Shown: positions 1 to 7,401 of the stretch, one piece after another
How the letters are laid out: the number at the start of each line of letters is the position of its first letter
How positions within the stretch are numbered: the first letter of the stretch is position 1
Source: CAYYJM01 sp964471755
GTDB taxonomy: Bacteria > Planctomycetota > Planctomycetia > Gemmatales > Gemmataceae
Length of the DNA stretch: 13,643 bases
Direction of reading: 5' to 3'
Assembly (NCBI GenBank): GCA_964471755.1
Contig: CAYYJM010000172.1
Location: 1 to 13,643 of the forward strand
Program-made: the position numbers and the translations under genes
The notes under the pieces: model-generated
What the model saw: the letters and a program-made list of their open reading frames with translations, nothing else
The model's database searches: none
What the model was told of the DNA's origin: nothing

Positions 1-1593
1 GTAGGCCTTGTCGCCGCGATACTCGCAGTCGCGCAGACCGACGGCGTAGGTGCCCGCCTCCTGGCAGCGATGGGCGAGCAGAAGACCGCTGCTCGTCGCC
101 ACGCTGCGCCCCTTCGGATCGACCAGCTCGAAGATCGGATCCAGCTTCGACCCGGCCGGCAGGATCACCTGGACGCCGACTTCCTGGCCCGGTCGGGCGT
201 CGAAGCGGTAGAAGTCGATGTCGCCAGCGGGAAAGATGCTGCCCTGAATCGTCGCCGTGAGGGCGACCTCCTGCCCGGTGCCCGGCGAACCGCCCGCTTC
301 CTCCTCCGAGATGACCGGACTGGTCGCCACTGTGGCCTGTGGTTTGCCCGTCGCTTCCTCCAGCAGGACGATGACGCCATCATGTCGGCCCAGGGCGATC
401 TGCTTTCCCGCTGGCTGCACGGCCAGGGCGTGAACCGTATCTGTCTGGCGTGGATAGACATGCCGCTCGACGAGCCGGCCGGCGTCCCACGCCTTGGCGA
501 CGCGATCCTCACCGACGGAGTAGATTGTCTCGCCGCGCGGTCCGAAGGTCAGACGCAGCACAGCCCCTTCATGAGCGAACGCCGCGCGGGTCAGTTTCCC
601 CTCGCTCGGGGTGATGTCCCAGATGCGGATGTTCTGGTCGATGCCACCGGCGGCGAGGATCGGCTTGCTCGGATGCCAGGCGACGGCGTAGACCCAGTCG
701 GTCGCCTCGCCGAGCGTGAACAGGCGCTTGCCGCTGGTCACGTCCCAGACCTTGACGGCCCGATCGGCCCCGGCCGAGGCGAGCAGCTTGCCATCGTGGC
801 TGAAGCCGAGACCGTAGACGGCATCACTGTGGTCGCGCAGGTCTCGCAACCGGGTGCCGGTCGTGGCATCCCAGAGACGAACGAGACGGTCATAACTGCA
901 CGTCGCCAGGAGCTTGCCGTCCGGACTGAAGGCGAGATTGTGGACGAGATCGAGATGAGCGGTGATCCGCCGGGACGGTTTCGCCGCCGGCTTCCCATCC
1001 GGGCCGATGTCGAAGAAGGCGACCTCACCCAGTTCCGCAGGATGGCCCGAGGCGACGGCCAGGACCTTGCCATCGGGGCGGAACGCCAGGGCGGTCACCT
1101 TGCCTTCCAGTCCTTCGAGCCGACCGTACAGCTTCCCGCTGGTCGGATCGATCAGCGCGACGGTCGTTCCGGCCCCGGCCACGAGCAGGCGGCCATCGGG
1201 ACTGTAGGCGACTGCGACGACGGCCGGCTTCACCGGACCCGTTGGTGGGACGTCCGGGATCGTCGTGCGTGACGCCCCGGTGTCATCTCGCGTTCCGTTC
1301 TCGATCCAGGTGATGACCTGATCGATTTCCTCAGGCAGCGGCTGACGCTTCCCTTCCGGTGGCATCGGCTTGACACCGGAGGCTCCGTGCAACCGCTGGA
1401 CGCTCGCGTCCCGGGCCATCTTCAGGCCATCGAGCGAGTCGAGTCGAGTGCCCTTCGGTGCCCTGTCACCGCTGTGACACCCGGTGCAGTACCGGGCGAA
1501 GAACGGCTGCACCTGGCCGACGAAACTCGGCGACTGCGCCGGCAACGTGTCAGCGACGAGGAGGACCACTATGGCTATGCGGAGTGAGGTCAT
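1..1593 (-). CDS. Secreted cytochrome c (PSCyt1-type)/WD40 propeller/PPC-domain fusion protein, C-terminus cut by window edge
   Basis: An open frame of 531 codons runs from ATG at 1593 to base 1 without a stop, so the 3' end lies outside the window. Residues 1-20 form a signal peptide (basic start, IAIVVLLVA core, then LPAQ). A planctomycete cytochrome c domain follows at about 24-101, with the haem motif CTGCH at 36-40 and a likely axial Met at 77 (KPMPPEG). Seven WD40-type repeats span about 120-415, with blades such as AFSPDGKLLATCSYD and VRLWD, enough for a complete seven-bladed propeller. Residues from about 422 resemble a PPC (bacterial pre-peptidase C-terminal) domain, with FPAGDIDFYRFDARPGQ and a late GTYAVGLRD. 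The product is expected outside the cytoplasm, with one covalent haem; its ligand and role are unknown. It is the last visible gene of the minus array, 132 bp after the DUF1549/DUF1553 gene. No clear Shine-Dalgarno precedes the ATG, but the signal peptide fixes this start. Confidence 0.9.
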   Translation of the reverse strand, partial: MTSLRIAIVVLLVADTLPAQSPSFVGQVQPFFARYCTGCHSGDRAPKGTRLDSLDGLKMARDASVQRLHGASGVKPMPPEGKRQPLPEEIDQVITWIENGTRDDTGASRTTIPDVPPTGPVKPAVVAVAYSPDGRLLVAGAGTTVALIDPTSGKLYGRLEGLEGKVTALAFRPDGKVLAVASGHPAELGEVAFFDIGPDGKPAAKPSRRITAHLDLVHNLAFSPDGKLLATCSYDRLVRLWDATTGTRLRDLRDHSDAVYGLGFSHDGKLLASAGADRAVKVWDVTSGKRLFTLGEATDWVYAVAWHPSKPILAAGGIDQNIRIWDITPSEGKLTRAAFAHEGAVLRLTFGPRGETIYSVGEDRVAKAWDAGRLVERHVYPRQTDTVHALAVQPAGKQIALGRHDGVIVLLEEATGKPQATVATSPVISEEEAGGSPGTGQEVALTATIQGSIFPAGDIDFYRFDARPGQEVGVQVILPAGSKLDPIFELVDPKGRSVATSSGLLLAHRCQEAGTYAVGLRDCEYRGDKAY

Positions 1594-1619
1594 GGTGGCT
1601 CGGCTCAGGGTCAGGATTC

Positions 1620-1701
1620 GTAGGGTGGGCCGAGCGCTAGCGAGAGCCCACCGCGCTCGGTCAGGATCGGTGGGCTCTCGCTAGCGCTCGGCCCACCCTA
1701 C
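1620..1701. repeat. Inverted repeat A: perfect 33-bp arms, REPIN-like
   Basis: Arms 1620-1652 and 1669-1701 are perfect reverse complements around a 16-base loop. Each arm starts at its outer end with GTAG, and behind that foot GGTGGGC (1624-1630) pairs with GCCCACC (1646-1652), so each arm is itself a hairpin. This is the layout of a REPIN: two REP units, GTAG foot outward, in inverted orientation. It begins 24 bp past the stop of the DUF1549/DUF1553 gene and ends 26 bp before the next start, leaving little room for a separate promoter. There is no T-tract on either strand, so it is not a canonical intrinsic terminator. Confidence 0.95.
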
Positions 1702-1725
1702 AACCTCCACCCTCAGAACCGGGTC

Positions 1726-4194
1726 TCAATGATTGAACAGAAATTCCTTCGATGTCAGCACCGCCCAGAAGAGATCCTCCAGCACCTCATGGCGGCTGGA
1801 TCCCTCCTTCTTCGCCTCCGCCATCAGGCCGAGGAATTTGGCCTTCTCGCCAGTCGTTGGCTGGCGGGCGAGGCCGATCAGGAAGACACGTTCCAGGGCC
1901 ACGGCGTCGGTGATGTCCTCCTTGAGCCAGGCCTCGATCCGACTTGTCTTCGCCCGGAGTTTATCGTTGAGCGTCTGGCCATTGTTGACGTGCAGAGCCT
2001 GGCCGACGCTCGCGTCCCGGTTCTGCTCGCACGAACAGGTCTGCGAGCGTTCCGCCCGGCCGAAGGCATCCAGGAAGCGAGACGCGACCAGCGAATCGGG
2101 CAGTTGCAAGGCGCGCGTGCCGAGCGGATAGCCGGTGTAGGCCGAGGTCGCATCCCGGCCGCCGGAATTGAGGCGGTCGAACGGCGTCGGCGTCCCGGTC
2201 GATTGCGAATAAACGTCGAGGATGACCTCGGCCGGCAGACGGCGAATGAGATAACGCGAGTAGAAGCGATCGTCCGCCGCATTCCGCGGGAGCGGTTCGC
2301 TCGATCGCTGATAGGTCGCCGAGCGGAGGATGGTGCGGATCGTGTGCTTCCTGTTATAGCCGTGGGCGATGAAGTCCTTCGCCAGCCAGTCGAGCAGTTC
2401 CTCGTTCGTCGGCGGATTGGTCTGGCGGAAATCGTCCTCGGCCTCGACGAGGCCGCGGCCCAGGAAGTTCCGCCAGATCCGGTTGACCGTGGCGCGGGCG
2501 AAGTAGGGATTGTCCTTCGCGGTGAGCCAGTCGGCGAAGTAGGCTCGCCGGTCGGCGGCGCTGTCGAGTGACAGCGGCTTGCCATCGAGCGGTGTCGGCG
2601 GCATGGCGATGTTGCGGCGCGGGTGGAGAACGTCGCCGCTGGGCAGCGTCCAGACGTGGACCTCGCCCGTCTTGTCGCCGTTCTTCAGGCCGACTCGACT
2701 GAACAGATTGGCCAGGCTCCAGTACTGATCCTGGGTCCATTTCTCCAGCGGATGGTTATGGCAGCGAGCGCAGGTGATCGACATGCCCATGAAGGTCACC
2801 GCGGTCGTTTCGGTCAGGTCGGCGACGTCCTTGTGCAGGACGAAGTACGAGCCGGCCCCCTTCTCCAGGGTGCTGCCCTGAGCCGTCAGGATGTCGCGCG
2901 CGACCCGGTCCCACGGGGTGTTCTCGGCGACGTTTCGGCGGAGGTACTGATAGAACGACCACGTCGCGGGCTGTGGCAGACGCTTGGTGCTGACCAGAAA
3001 CAGTTCGGCCCACCGATACGTCCAGTAATCAACAAACTCCGGCCGGTCGAGCAGGCGATCGATCAGTTTCTCACGTCGTTTCGGGTCGGGGTCCAGGACG
3101 AACGCCTTTACCTCTTCGGGGGTCGGCAGGACGCCGAGCGTGTCGAGGAAGGCTCGCCGGATGAACGTCGCGTCGTTGCAAAGCGGCGACGGTGGCAGGT
3201 TCAGACTTCGCAGCTTGGCATTCACGAGCTGATCGATGTCATTCTGCTCGTTGGCCGCGAACGCCTCGGGAGCCACCTGGCCGGGATAGGGCACTGTCAC
3301 CCGCATCGAGGCGACGTGGGTGCTGAAGCTGGCGGTGATGGCCGCCTCGCCGGGGCCGAGGATGGTGACGGTGCCGTCGGCTCCGACCTGGGCCACCTGC
3401 TCATTACTGGAGGCGAACCGGGTCCAGCGGGTGATGTCGGAGATGCTCTGGTCGCTGTAGTCGGCGCGGGCCAGGATGCGAAACTCGTCGCCGACGCGCA
3501 GACGAGCGGCAGTCGGTAGCAGTCGGAGACTTTGCAGGGAGGCGTCGTCCGAGCGTGGGCCGGCCGCGCCCTGTGCGATCCACTCGGAAAGAACCCGGTA
3601 ATCCGGATCGCCCGGCTGGATCTTCTGGCCGCCGCCGTGACGGAGAGCCGCAGTCGGCTTGAGCAGAAAGAGCGAGTGTGCCGGCCGGGCCGGATCGATT
3701 CGTCGGCCCTGAGCCTGGCGTGTCAGGGCGAAGTGGTCCGTCTCCGGGTCGTAGGCTCGCAGGGAGAGTTTGAGGCCGCCCTTTCCGGCGAGGGCTCCGT
3801 GGCAGGCTCCCGAGTTACAGCCACTGCGGGTCAGTACCGCCTGGACGTGGTTGCGGAAGCTCCACGGCTGCGGCTGACCGGTGCCCTTCACGATGACCTT
3901 CACCGTCGCCGTCTTGCCATCGACGCTCGCGGTCACGGTCGCCTCGCCATTGCCGACGCCGCGAAGCATTCCGTTCGACTCGACCTGAACCACCTTCGCG
4001 TTCGACGAGGTGAGCTTGGCCGTGCTGCTGCGATCGGCCACGACGCTTCCCGCTTCATCGAGAACGACCCGGACACCGTGCGCATCTCGACTGCCGGTCA
4101 GGGTGAGCGTCTCGGGCAGGATTTTCAGCGTCGGGGCGGCGAGGGCGGGAGTCGGTAAGAGCAGGGCCAGCAGCACGAGCCAGCGGTGTTGCAT
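1726..4194 (-). CDS. DUF1549/DUF1553 (PSCyt2/PSD1) secreted multidomain protein with Big_2-like domains and two haem motifs
   Basis: An 822-residue protein with a signal peptide at 1-20 (LVLLALLLPTPALAA). A Big_2-like Ig domain lies at about 22-103. Next comes a cytochrome-like segment whose haem motif is spaced CX4CH (CNSGACH, 126-132). A second Big_2-like domain spans about 222-302 (VGADGTVTILGPGEAAITAS). DUF1549 spans about 320-530 and contains CARCHNHP (CXXCH at 475-479). DUF1553 spans about 550-820 and ends EFLFNH, as this family typically does. A CSCE motif (C720, C722) near the end is matched by CEC in the paralogue at 9412-11913. AAGGA eight bases before the ATG supports the start. 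The family has no established biochemical role; the haem motifs and export suggest a periplasmic or surface redox function, which is inference. It sits 104 bp downstream of the DUF1501 gene on the same strand, a pairing common in Planctomycetes. Confidence 0.93.
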   Translation of the reverse strand: MQHRWLVLLALLLPTPALAAPTLKILPETLTLTGSRDAHGVRVVLDEAGSVVADRSSTAKLTSSNAKVVQVESNGMLRGVGNGEATVTASVDGKTATVKVIVKGTGQPQPWSFRNHVQAVLTRSGCNSGACHGALAGKGGLKLSLRAYDPETDHFALTRQAQGRRIDPARPAHSLFLLKPTAALRHGGGQKIQPGDPDYRVLSEWIAQGAAGPRSDDASLQSLRLLPTAARLRVGDEFRILARADYSDQSISDITRWTRFASSNEQVAQVGADGTVTILGPGEAAITASFSTHVASMRVTVPYPGQVAPEAFAANEQNDIDQLVNAKLRSLNLPPSPLCNDATFIRRAFLDTLGVLPTPEEVKAFVLDPDPKRREKLIDRLLDRPEFVDYWTYRWAELFLVSTKRLPQPATWSFYQYLRRNVAENTPWDRVARDILTAQGSTLEKGAGSYFVLHKDVADLTETTAVTFMGMSITCARCHNHPLEKWTQDQYWSLANLFSRVGLKNGDKTGEVHVWTLPSGDVLHPRRNIAMPPTPLDGKPLSLDSAADRRAYFADWLTAKDNPYFARATVNRIWRNFLGRGLVEAEDDFRQTNPPTNEELLDWLAKDFIAHGYNRKHTIRTILRSATYQRSSEPLPRNAADDRFYSRYLIRRLPAEVILDVYSQSTGTPTPFDRLNSGGRDATSAYTGYPLGTRALQLPDSLVASRFLDAFGRAERSQTCSCEQNRDASVGQALHVNNGQTLNDKLRAKTSRIEAWLKEDITDAVALERVFLIGLARQPTTGEKAKFLGLMAEAKKEGSSRHEVLEDLFWAVLTSKEFLFNH

Positions 4195-4213
4195 GAGAGA
4201 GATCCTTGTTCAG

Positions 4214-4294
4214 GCGAGCCAGAAGCGTCAGCGACCGGAGTTTGCGTATTCGGTGCAGATACGTTTACTCCGGTCGCTGACGCTCCCGGCTCGC
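4214..4294. repeat. Inverted repeat B: 28-bp arms with two mismatches
   Basis: Arms 4214-4241 and 4267-4294 pair over 28 positions with two mismatches, around a 25-base loop. The inner 18 bp (4224-4241 with 4267-4284) and the outer 7 bp (GCGAGCC with GGCTCGC) are perfect, and the mismatches fall at 4221 and 4223. It begins four bases after the DUF1501 stop and ends 19 bases before the start of the next minus-strand gene, so it takes up most of a 104-bp gap. It has no T-tract. The sequence is unrelated to repeats A, C and D, but length and placement are alike. Confidence 0.93.
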
Positions 4295-4298
4295 CGGG

Positions 4299-5636
4299 TC
4301 AGAACAGTTCCTGAATCGGTTTGACCGAGTAATCTGCCAGCGGAATCGGTCGGCCCTGCGGCCCGGGCAGATCGTGGTGCGGATCGAGACCGAGCGCCTT
4401 GAACAGCGTCGCGGCCACCTCACCCGGCGTCGTCGGCCGGGTCTTCGGCACATAGCCGAGTTCGTCGGACTCGCCGACAACCCGGCCGCCCTGGATCGGA
4501 CCACCGCCCATCAGGATCGTCCAGACGCCGGGATGATGGTCGCGACCACCGGCCGGATTGATCTTCGGCGTCCGACCGAATTCGCCCATCGCCGTGACGA
4601 TCGTGCTGGCCAGCAGACCGCGATCGATCAGGTCTTCCAGCAGAGCGCTGTAAGCCTGATCGAAGTTCGGGGCGACCTGGCGGGCCATCTCGGTGATGTC
4701 GGTGAACGGTCGGGAGCCGTGGATGTCCCAGGTGATCTCGTCGAAGACCGTCTCGAACATGTTGACCGTGACAAAGCGGACGCCGGCCTCGATCAGCCGA
4801 CGGGCGAGCAGACAGCTCTGGCCGAAGCGCGTCCGACCGTAGCGGTCGCGAACCTTCTCCGGCTCCTTGTCGAGAGCGAAGGCATCGCGGGCCTTCGGAC
4901 TGGACATCAGCTTGTAGGCGAGTTGAAAGCTCTCGTCGAGTTGCTGGGCCTGCGGCTGGTTCTCGAACGCATTCAGGGAGCCCTCGACGGCGTCGCGCAG
5001 CTTCTGCCGACGTGCCGCCCGGACGTTTGAGATGTAGTCCGGCGGCAGCAGATCGGGAACCTTGAAGTCCTTCACGGACGGGTCGGCATTGAGAACGAAC
5101 GGATCGTGCGGCTTGCCGAGGTAGCCGGCCGTCTGGCCGTGCGGCATGTTACCGCCCGTCCGGCCCATCGGCCGCGGGATGAGGACGTGCGGCGGCACCT
5201 CGCCTCGACCACCCTTCAGGTAGCCGAGCGAGCAGCCGATGTGCGGATGTTCGATGCCGCCGGTAAAGAGTCGGCCCGTCTGCATCATCTGATGGCCGGT
5301 GTCGTGGACGGCCGTGGCCGTGTGGTAGACGCTGCGGACGACCGAGAACCGGTCGGCCAGTTTCGCCATGCGCGGGAAGATTTCGGTGAACTGCATTCCC
5401 GGCGCGGCCGTGGCGATCGGCTTGAACGGTCCACGCACCTCGTCGGGGGCGTCCGGTTTGGGATCCCAGGTGTCGATCTGACTGGGGCCGCCGAGCAGGA
5501 ACAGCATGATGCAGTTGACGTCATTGTCCGGTTTCTCCCCCGCGGCGCGGAGGAAATTCGGCAGCGTCAGCCCCAGACCGCTGAGGGCTCCAGCGTGCAG
5601 AAAGGCGCGGCGTGAGAGGCCGTCAAGTCGCAGCAT
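4299..5636 (-). CDS. DUF1501 family protein, Tat-exported
   Basis: A 445-residue, full-length DUF1501 protein. Its N-terminus carries a Tat-type twin-arginine signal (SRRAFLHAG at 8-16, then a mildly hydrophobic stretch to about 32), so it is probably exported folded. Family motifs are clear: LLGGPSQIDTWDPKP (47-61), HDTGHQMMQTGR (111-122), GEFGRTPKIN (351-360) and GGRDHHPG (363-370). The Asp and His residues in these motifs match the metal-binding pattern of the sulfatase/alkaline phosphatase-like fold to which the family is related. TPGEVAATLFKALGLD near 403-418 is the usual C-terminal motif. The substrate is unknown. It is the first gene of the minus array, with a sigma70-like promoter about 67 bp upstream. 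GGAG lies 11 bases ahead of the ATG, a loose but usable ribosome site. Confidence 0.95.
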   Translation of the reverse strand: MLRLDGLSRRAFLHAGALSGLGLTLPNFLRAAGEKPDNDVNCIMLFLLGGPSQIDTWDPKPDAPDEVRGPFKPIATAAPGMQFTEIFPRMAKLADRFSVVRSVYHTATAVHDTGHQMMQTGRLFTGGIEHPHIGCSLGYLKGGRGEVPPHVLIPRPMGRTGGNMPHGQTAGYLGKPHDPFVLNADPSVKDFKVPDLLPPDYISNVRAARRQKLRDAVEGSLNAFENQPQAQQLDESFQLAYKLMSSPKARDAFALDKEPEKVRDRYGRTRFGQSCLLARRLIEAGVRFVTVNMFETVFDEITWDIHGSRPFTDITEMARQVAPNFDQAYSALLEDLIDRGLLASTIVTAMGEFGRTPKINPAGGRDHHPGVWTILMGGGPIQGGRVVGESDELGYVPKTRPTTPGEVAATLFKALGLDPHHDLPGPQGRPIPLADYSVKPIQELF

Positions 5637-5672
5637 GGCAGGTCGTCTCCACCGGGTGTCAGCGGGAAGTGG

Positions 5673-5700
5673 CGGACACCGTCCTCCCGATCGTTAGAAT
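5673..5700 (+). promoter_or_regulatory. Weak candidate promoter for the plus-strand module
   Basis: TAGAAT (5695-5700) matches the -10 consensus at five of six positions. CGGACA (5673-5678), 16 bases upstream, matches the -35 at four of six. Transcription would begin near 5707 and run through the 5708-5728 palindrome. The -35 is poor, so this is tentative. Confidence 0.2.
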
Positions 5701-5702
5701 GG

Positions 5703-5731
5703 AGTCTACCCGCGTCCGGAGCGCGGGTCAA
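5703..5731 (-). promoter_or_regulatory. Candidate sigma70-like promoter for the DUF1501-led minus array
   Basis: On the minus strand, TTGACC (5731-5726) is followed after exactly 17 bases by TAGACT (5708-5703), matching the -35 consensus at five of six positions and the -10 at four of six. Transcription would start near 5696, giving a leader of about 60 bases before the ATG at 5636. It lies in the only gap upstream of the array. The call rests on sequence match alone. Confidence 0.4.
5708..5728. promoter_or_regulatory. Small palindrome inside the promoter spacer (operator-like)
   Basis: ACCCGCG (5708-5714) and CGCGGGT (5722-5728) form a perfect 7-bp inverted repeat with a 7-base gap. It occupies nearly all of the space between the -35 and -10 of the minus-strand promoter candidate, and lies just downstream of the plus-strand -10 candidate. 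It could be a regulator's operator, or a stem-loop at the start of the plus transcript. A chance palindrome is possible at this GC content. Confidence 0.35.
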
Positions 5732-5758
5732 CGATCTGCCGCATTCTGTTCACTTTGT

Positions 5759-5764
5759 GGAGGT
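5759..5764 (+). promoter_or_regulatory. Ribosome binding site GGAGGT that decides the start of the 5772 gene
   Basis: GGAGGT stands seven bases before ATG at 5772, an ideal Shine-Dalgarno and spacing. An upstream in-frame GTG at 5757 overlaps this site and would place five residues ahead of the signal peptide, so ATG 5772 is the better start. Confidence 0.7.
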
Positions 5765-5771
5765 ACGGTCC

Positions 5772-6557
5772 ATGCGATGCCTGTCTTCCCTGCTCGGAGT
5801 GCTGGCTCTGTTTCCTGGTCAGGTCCTGGCCGCGCCGGTGCCGGAGGCCGACGCGAAGAAGGCCGTCCAGGAATTCGTCGAGGCGAAAAAGGCGACCGCC
5901 GGCCAGGTGACGGCCCTGACCGACCCGGCGTTGGGCAAGGCCGTCCCGGATCGGGCTCTGTTCAGCCTTCGCTTCCGACAGTTCCCCATCGCGTTTGCTC
6001 CGCCCGAAGGATTTTCGGCGAGCAACATCCTGGCCGTGGACGGTCAAGGCAAGGTCACCCTGGTGCCGACCGTGAAGGAATTGCACGCCTTCGCACGGGC
6101 CCGCTTCCTGGCCGGAGACGACGCCACGGCGAAGTTGGCCGTCCGGGCCTGGCTCCTGCTTCATGCCGAGATCGTCCAGGACGGCTTCTACAAGTTCCAG
6201 GTGATCGACGAGAGCCTCAAGACCTCCAGGCAGGGCGACCACCTGGAGGCCAGTGGCCGACTCATCGTCATGCAGGGCGGCAATGGCGAGATCGCCGTGC
6301 GGCTGACCTTCGACAGCACCGGGACGCTCCTGACGATCAAGGATACGGCGAAGCTCGTCGAGGGGCCCCGGCCGATCTGCCAGGCGACGAAGCTGCTCGA
6401 CCCGGATCCGCTCGTCCGGCAGATCTGCGAGGCCGATCTGCTCATCATGGGACGGGCCGCACGCGAGTATCTCCTGGAGCAGCGGGCCAGGGCCTCGAAG
6501 GCACTCCAGGCCGAGATCGATCGCGTCTGGCAGCGAATCGAACGCGGCGAACGATGA
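5772..6557 (+). CDS. Secreted protein of unknown family, first of a tandem paralogous pair
   Basis: A 261-residue protein with a signal peptide ending near residue 21 (LLGVLALFPGQVLA, then APVPE). I do not recognise a named family. It is paralogous to the next gene (6637-7401); my manual alignment of the mature parts gives about 48% identity with one single-residue gap. Shared blocks include GFSASNIL/GFRASNIL, QDGFYKF/QDGFFKF, GGNG, and a strongly conserved end. The mature protein has exactly two cysteines (203 and 219), both conserved in the paralogue. The last 55 or so residues (DPDPLVRQICEADLLIMG, then YLLEQRA and AEIDRVWQRIE) resemble a single HEAT-like repeat of the kind common in planctomycete proteins; that is inference. 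Start chosen from GGAGGT at 5759-5764. Its stop is followed at once by inverted repeat C. Confidence 0.88.
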   Translation: MRCLSSLLGVLALFPGQVLAAPVPEADAKKAVQEFVEAKKATAGQVTALTDPALGKAVPDRALFSLRFRQFPIAFAPPEGFSASNILAVDGQGKVTLVPTVKELHAFARARFLAGDDATAKLAVRAWLLLHAEIVQDGFYKFQVIDESLKTSRQGDHLEASGRLIVMQGGNGEIAVRLTFDSTGTLLTIKDTAKLVEGPRPICQATKLLDPDPLVRQICEADLLIMGRAAREYLLEQRARASKALQAEIDRVWQRIERGER

Positions 6558-6558
6558 C

Positions 6559-6621
6559 CATTTAGCCGCCGGCTTGCCGGCGGTGCTTCTCGAAGACCGC
6601 CGGCAAGCCGGCGGCTAAATG
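6559..6621. repeat. Inverted repeat C: perfect 26-bp arms, each arm a palindrome (REPIN-like)
   Basis: Arms 6559-6584 and 6596-6621 are perfect reverse complements around an 11-base loop. Each arm also folds on itself: in the left arm CCGCCGG (6566-6572) pairs with CCGGCGG (6577-6583) around CTTG. The element starts one base after the stop of the 5772 gene and ends 15 bases before the start of the next gene, filling most of the 79-bp gap. The right arm's end supplies an ATG at 6619 that is in frame with the downstream gene. No T-tract is seen. Confidence 0.95.
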
Positions 6622-6636
6622 AAGAGGGCCTTCTCC

Positions 6637-7401
6637 ATGCACACCCTGATCCTGCTGATGCCAACCCTGGCCCTTGCCATCCCGGTGCCGGAGTTGGAAG
6701 CCGAGAAGATCGCGAAAGACTACGTCGCTAAGGCGAAGGCGACCAGCGCCGAGTTGAAGGTCCTCAAGAGCGAATCCCTGGCGAAGGTCTTTCCCGATCT
6801 GACGTTCTTCACGATTCGCTTCCGCAAGTGGCCGGTCGCCGTCGCTCCGGCCGCTGGCTTTCGTGCGAGCAACATCCTGACCGTCAACGGCAAGGGCGAA
6901 ACGACTCTGACCACCGGCGGCATGCAGCTCTCGAAGCTGTTCCAGAAACTGCGAGCGAAGGACGAGGGGGCCGCCCTGGAGGTCGTCAAGGCGATGCTGA
7001 CGCTGGAGTCGGAGCTGCTCCAGGACGGCTTCTTCAAGTTCAAGCTCCACGACGATTCGCTGAAGACGACCAAGGAAGGCGACAAGCTCGTGGCCTCCGG
7101 CCGGATGGATGCGGTGGAAGGCGGCAACGGCTCGATCACCGCCCGGATCACGTTCCACGCTTCGGGTGAAATCTTCGGCACGTCGCTGAATCACTCGCTC
7201 AGTCAGGGCGTCCGGCCACGCTGCCAGGCGACGCTGCTGCTTCATCCCGATCCCCGGGTGCGGGCCGTCTGCGAACGCAACCTGCTCATCCTGGGCCGGT
7301 CGGCCAGTGACTACCTTCGTGAACAGCGAGCGAAGGCATCGCCAGCACTGCGGGCCGAAATCGACCGCGTCTGGCAAAAGATCGAGGCCGCAGGGCGATG
7401 A
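6637..7401 (+). CDS. Secreted protein of unknown family, second of a tandem paralogous pair
   Basis: A 254-residue protein with a signal peptide (MHTLILLMPTLALA, then IPVPE). It is the tandem paralogue of the 5772 gene, about 48% identical in the mature part by hand. The C-terminal 62 residues are best conserved, including both cysteines (196, 212), YLREQRA and AEIDRVWQKIE. The central linker around KLFQKLRAKDEG is the most diverged. The start was set at 6637 because it begins the signal peptide and follows AGAGGG about ten bases upstream. An in-frame ATG at 6619 lies inside repeat C and would add KRAFS ahead of the signal. The gene ends 51 bp before the MutS-like gene on the same strand and may be co-transcribed with it. 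Function unknown. Confidence 0.88.
   Translation: MHTLILLMPTLALAIPVPELEAEKIAKDYVAKAKATSAELKVLKSESLAKVFPDLTFFTIRFRKWPVAVAPAAGFRASNILTVNGKGETTLTTGGMQLSKLFQKLRAKDEGAALEVVKAMLTLESELLQDGFFKFKLHDDSLKTTKEGDKLVASGRMDAVEGGNGSITARITFHASGEIFGTSLNHSLSQGVRPRCQATLLLHPDPRVRAVCERNLLILGRSASDYLREQRAKASPALRAEIDRVWQKIEAAGR

Noticed and set aside
70..1272. Open frame of 400 codons on the plus strand at the left end
   Set aside because: It is antisense to the cytochrome/WD40/PPC gene, whose minus-strand frame shows CTGCH and seven WD40 repeats.
1620..1701. Repeats A-D as ordinary rho-independent terminators
   Set aside because: None is followed by a T-run on either strand, and three sit 15-26 bases before the next co-directional start. 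A terminating or stabilising effect remains possible, but the canonical form is absent.
5706..6242. Open frame of 178 codons on the minus strand upstream of the DUF1501 gene
   Set aside because: It is antisense to the first exported-protein gene and would cover the divergent promoter gap; no motif or good start.
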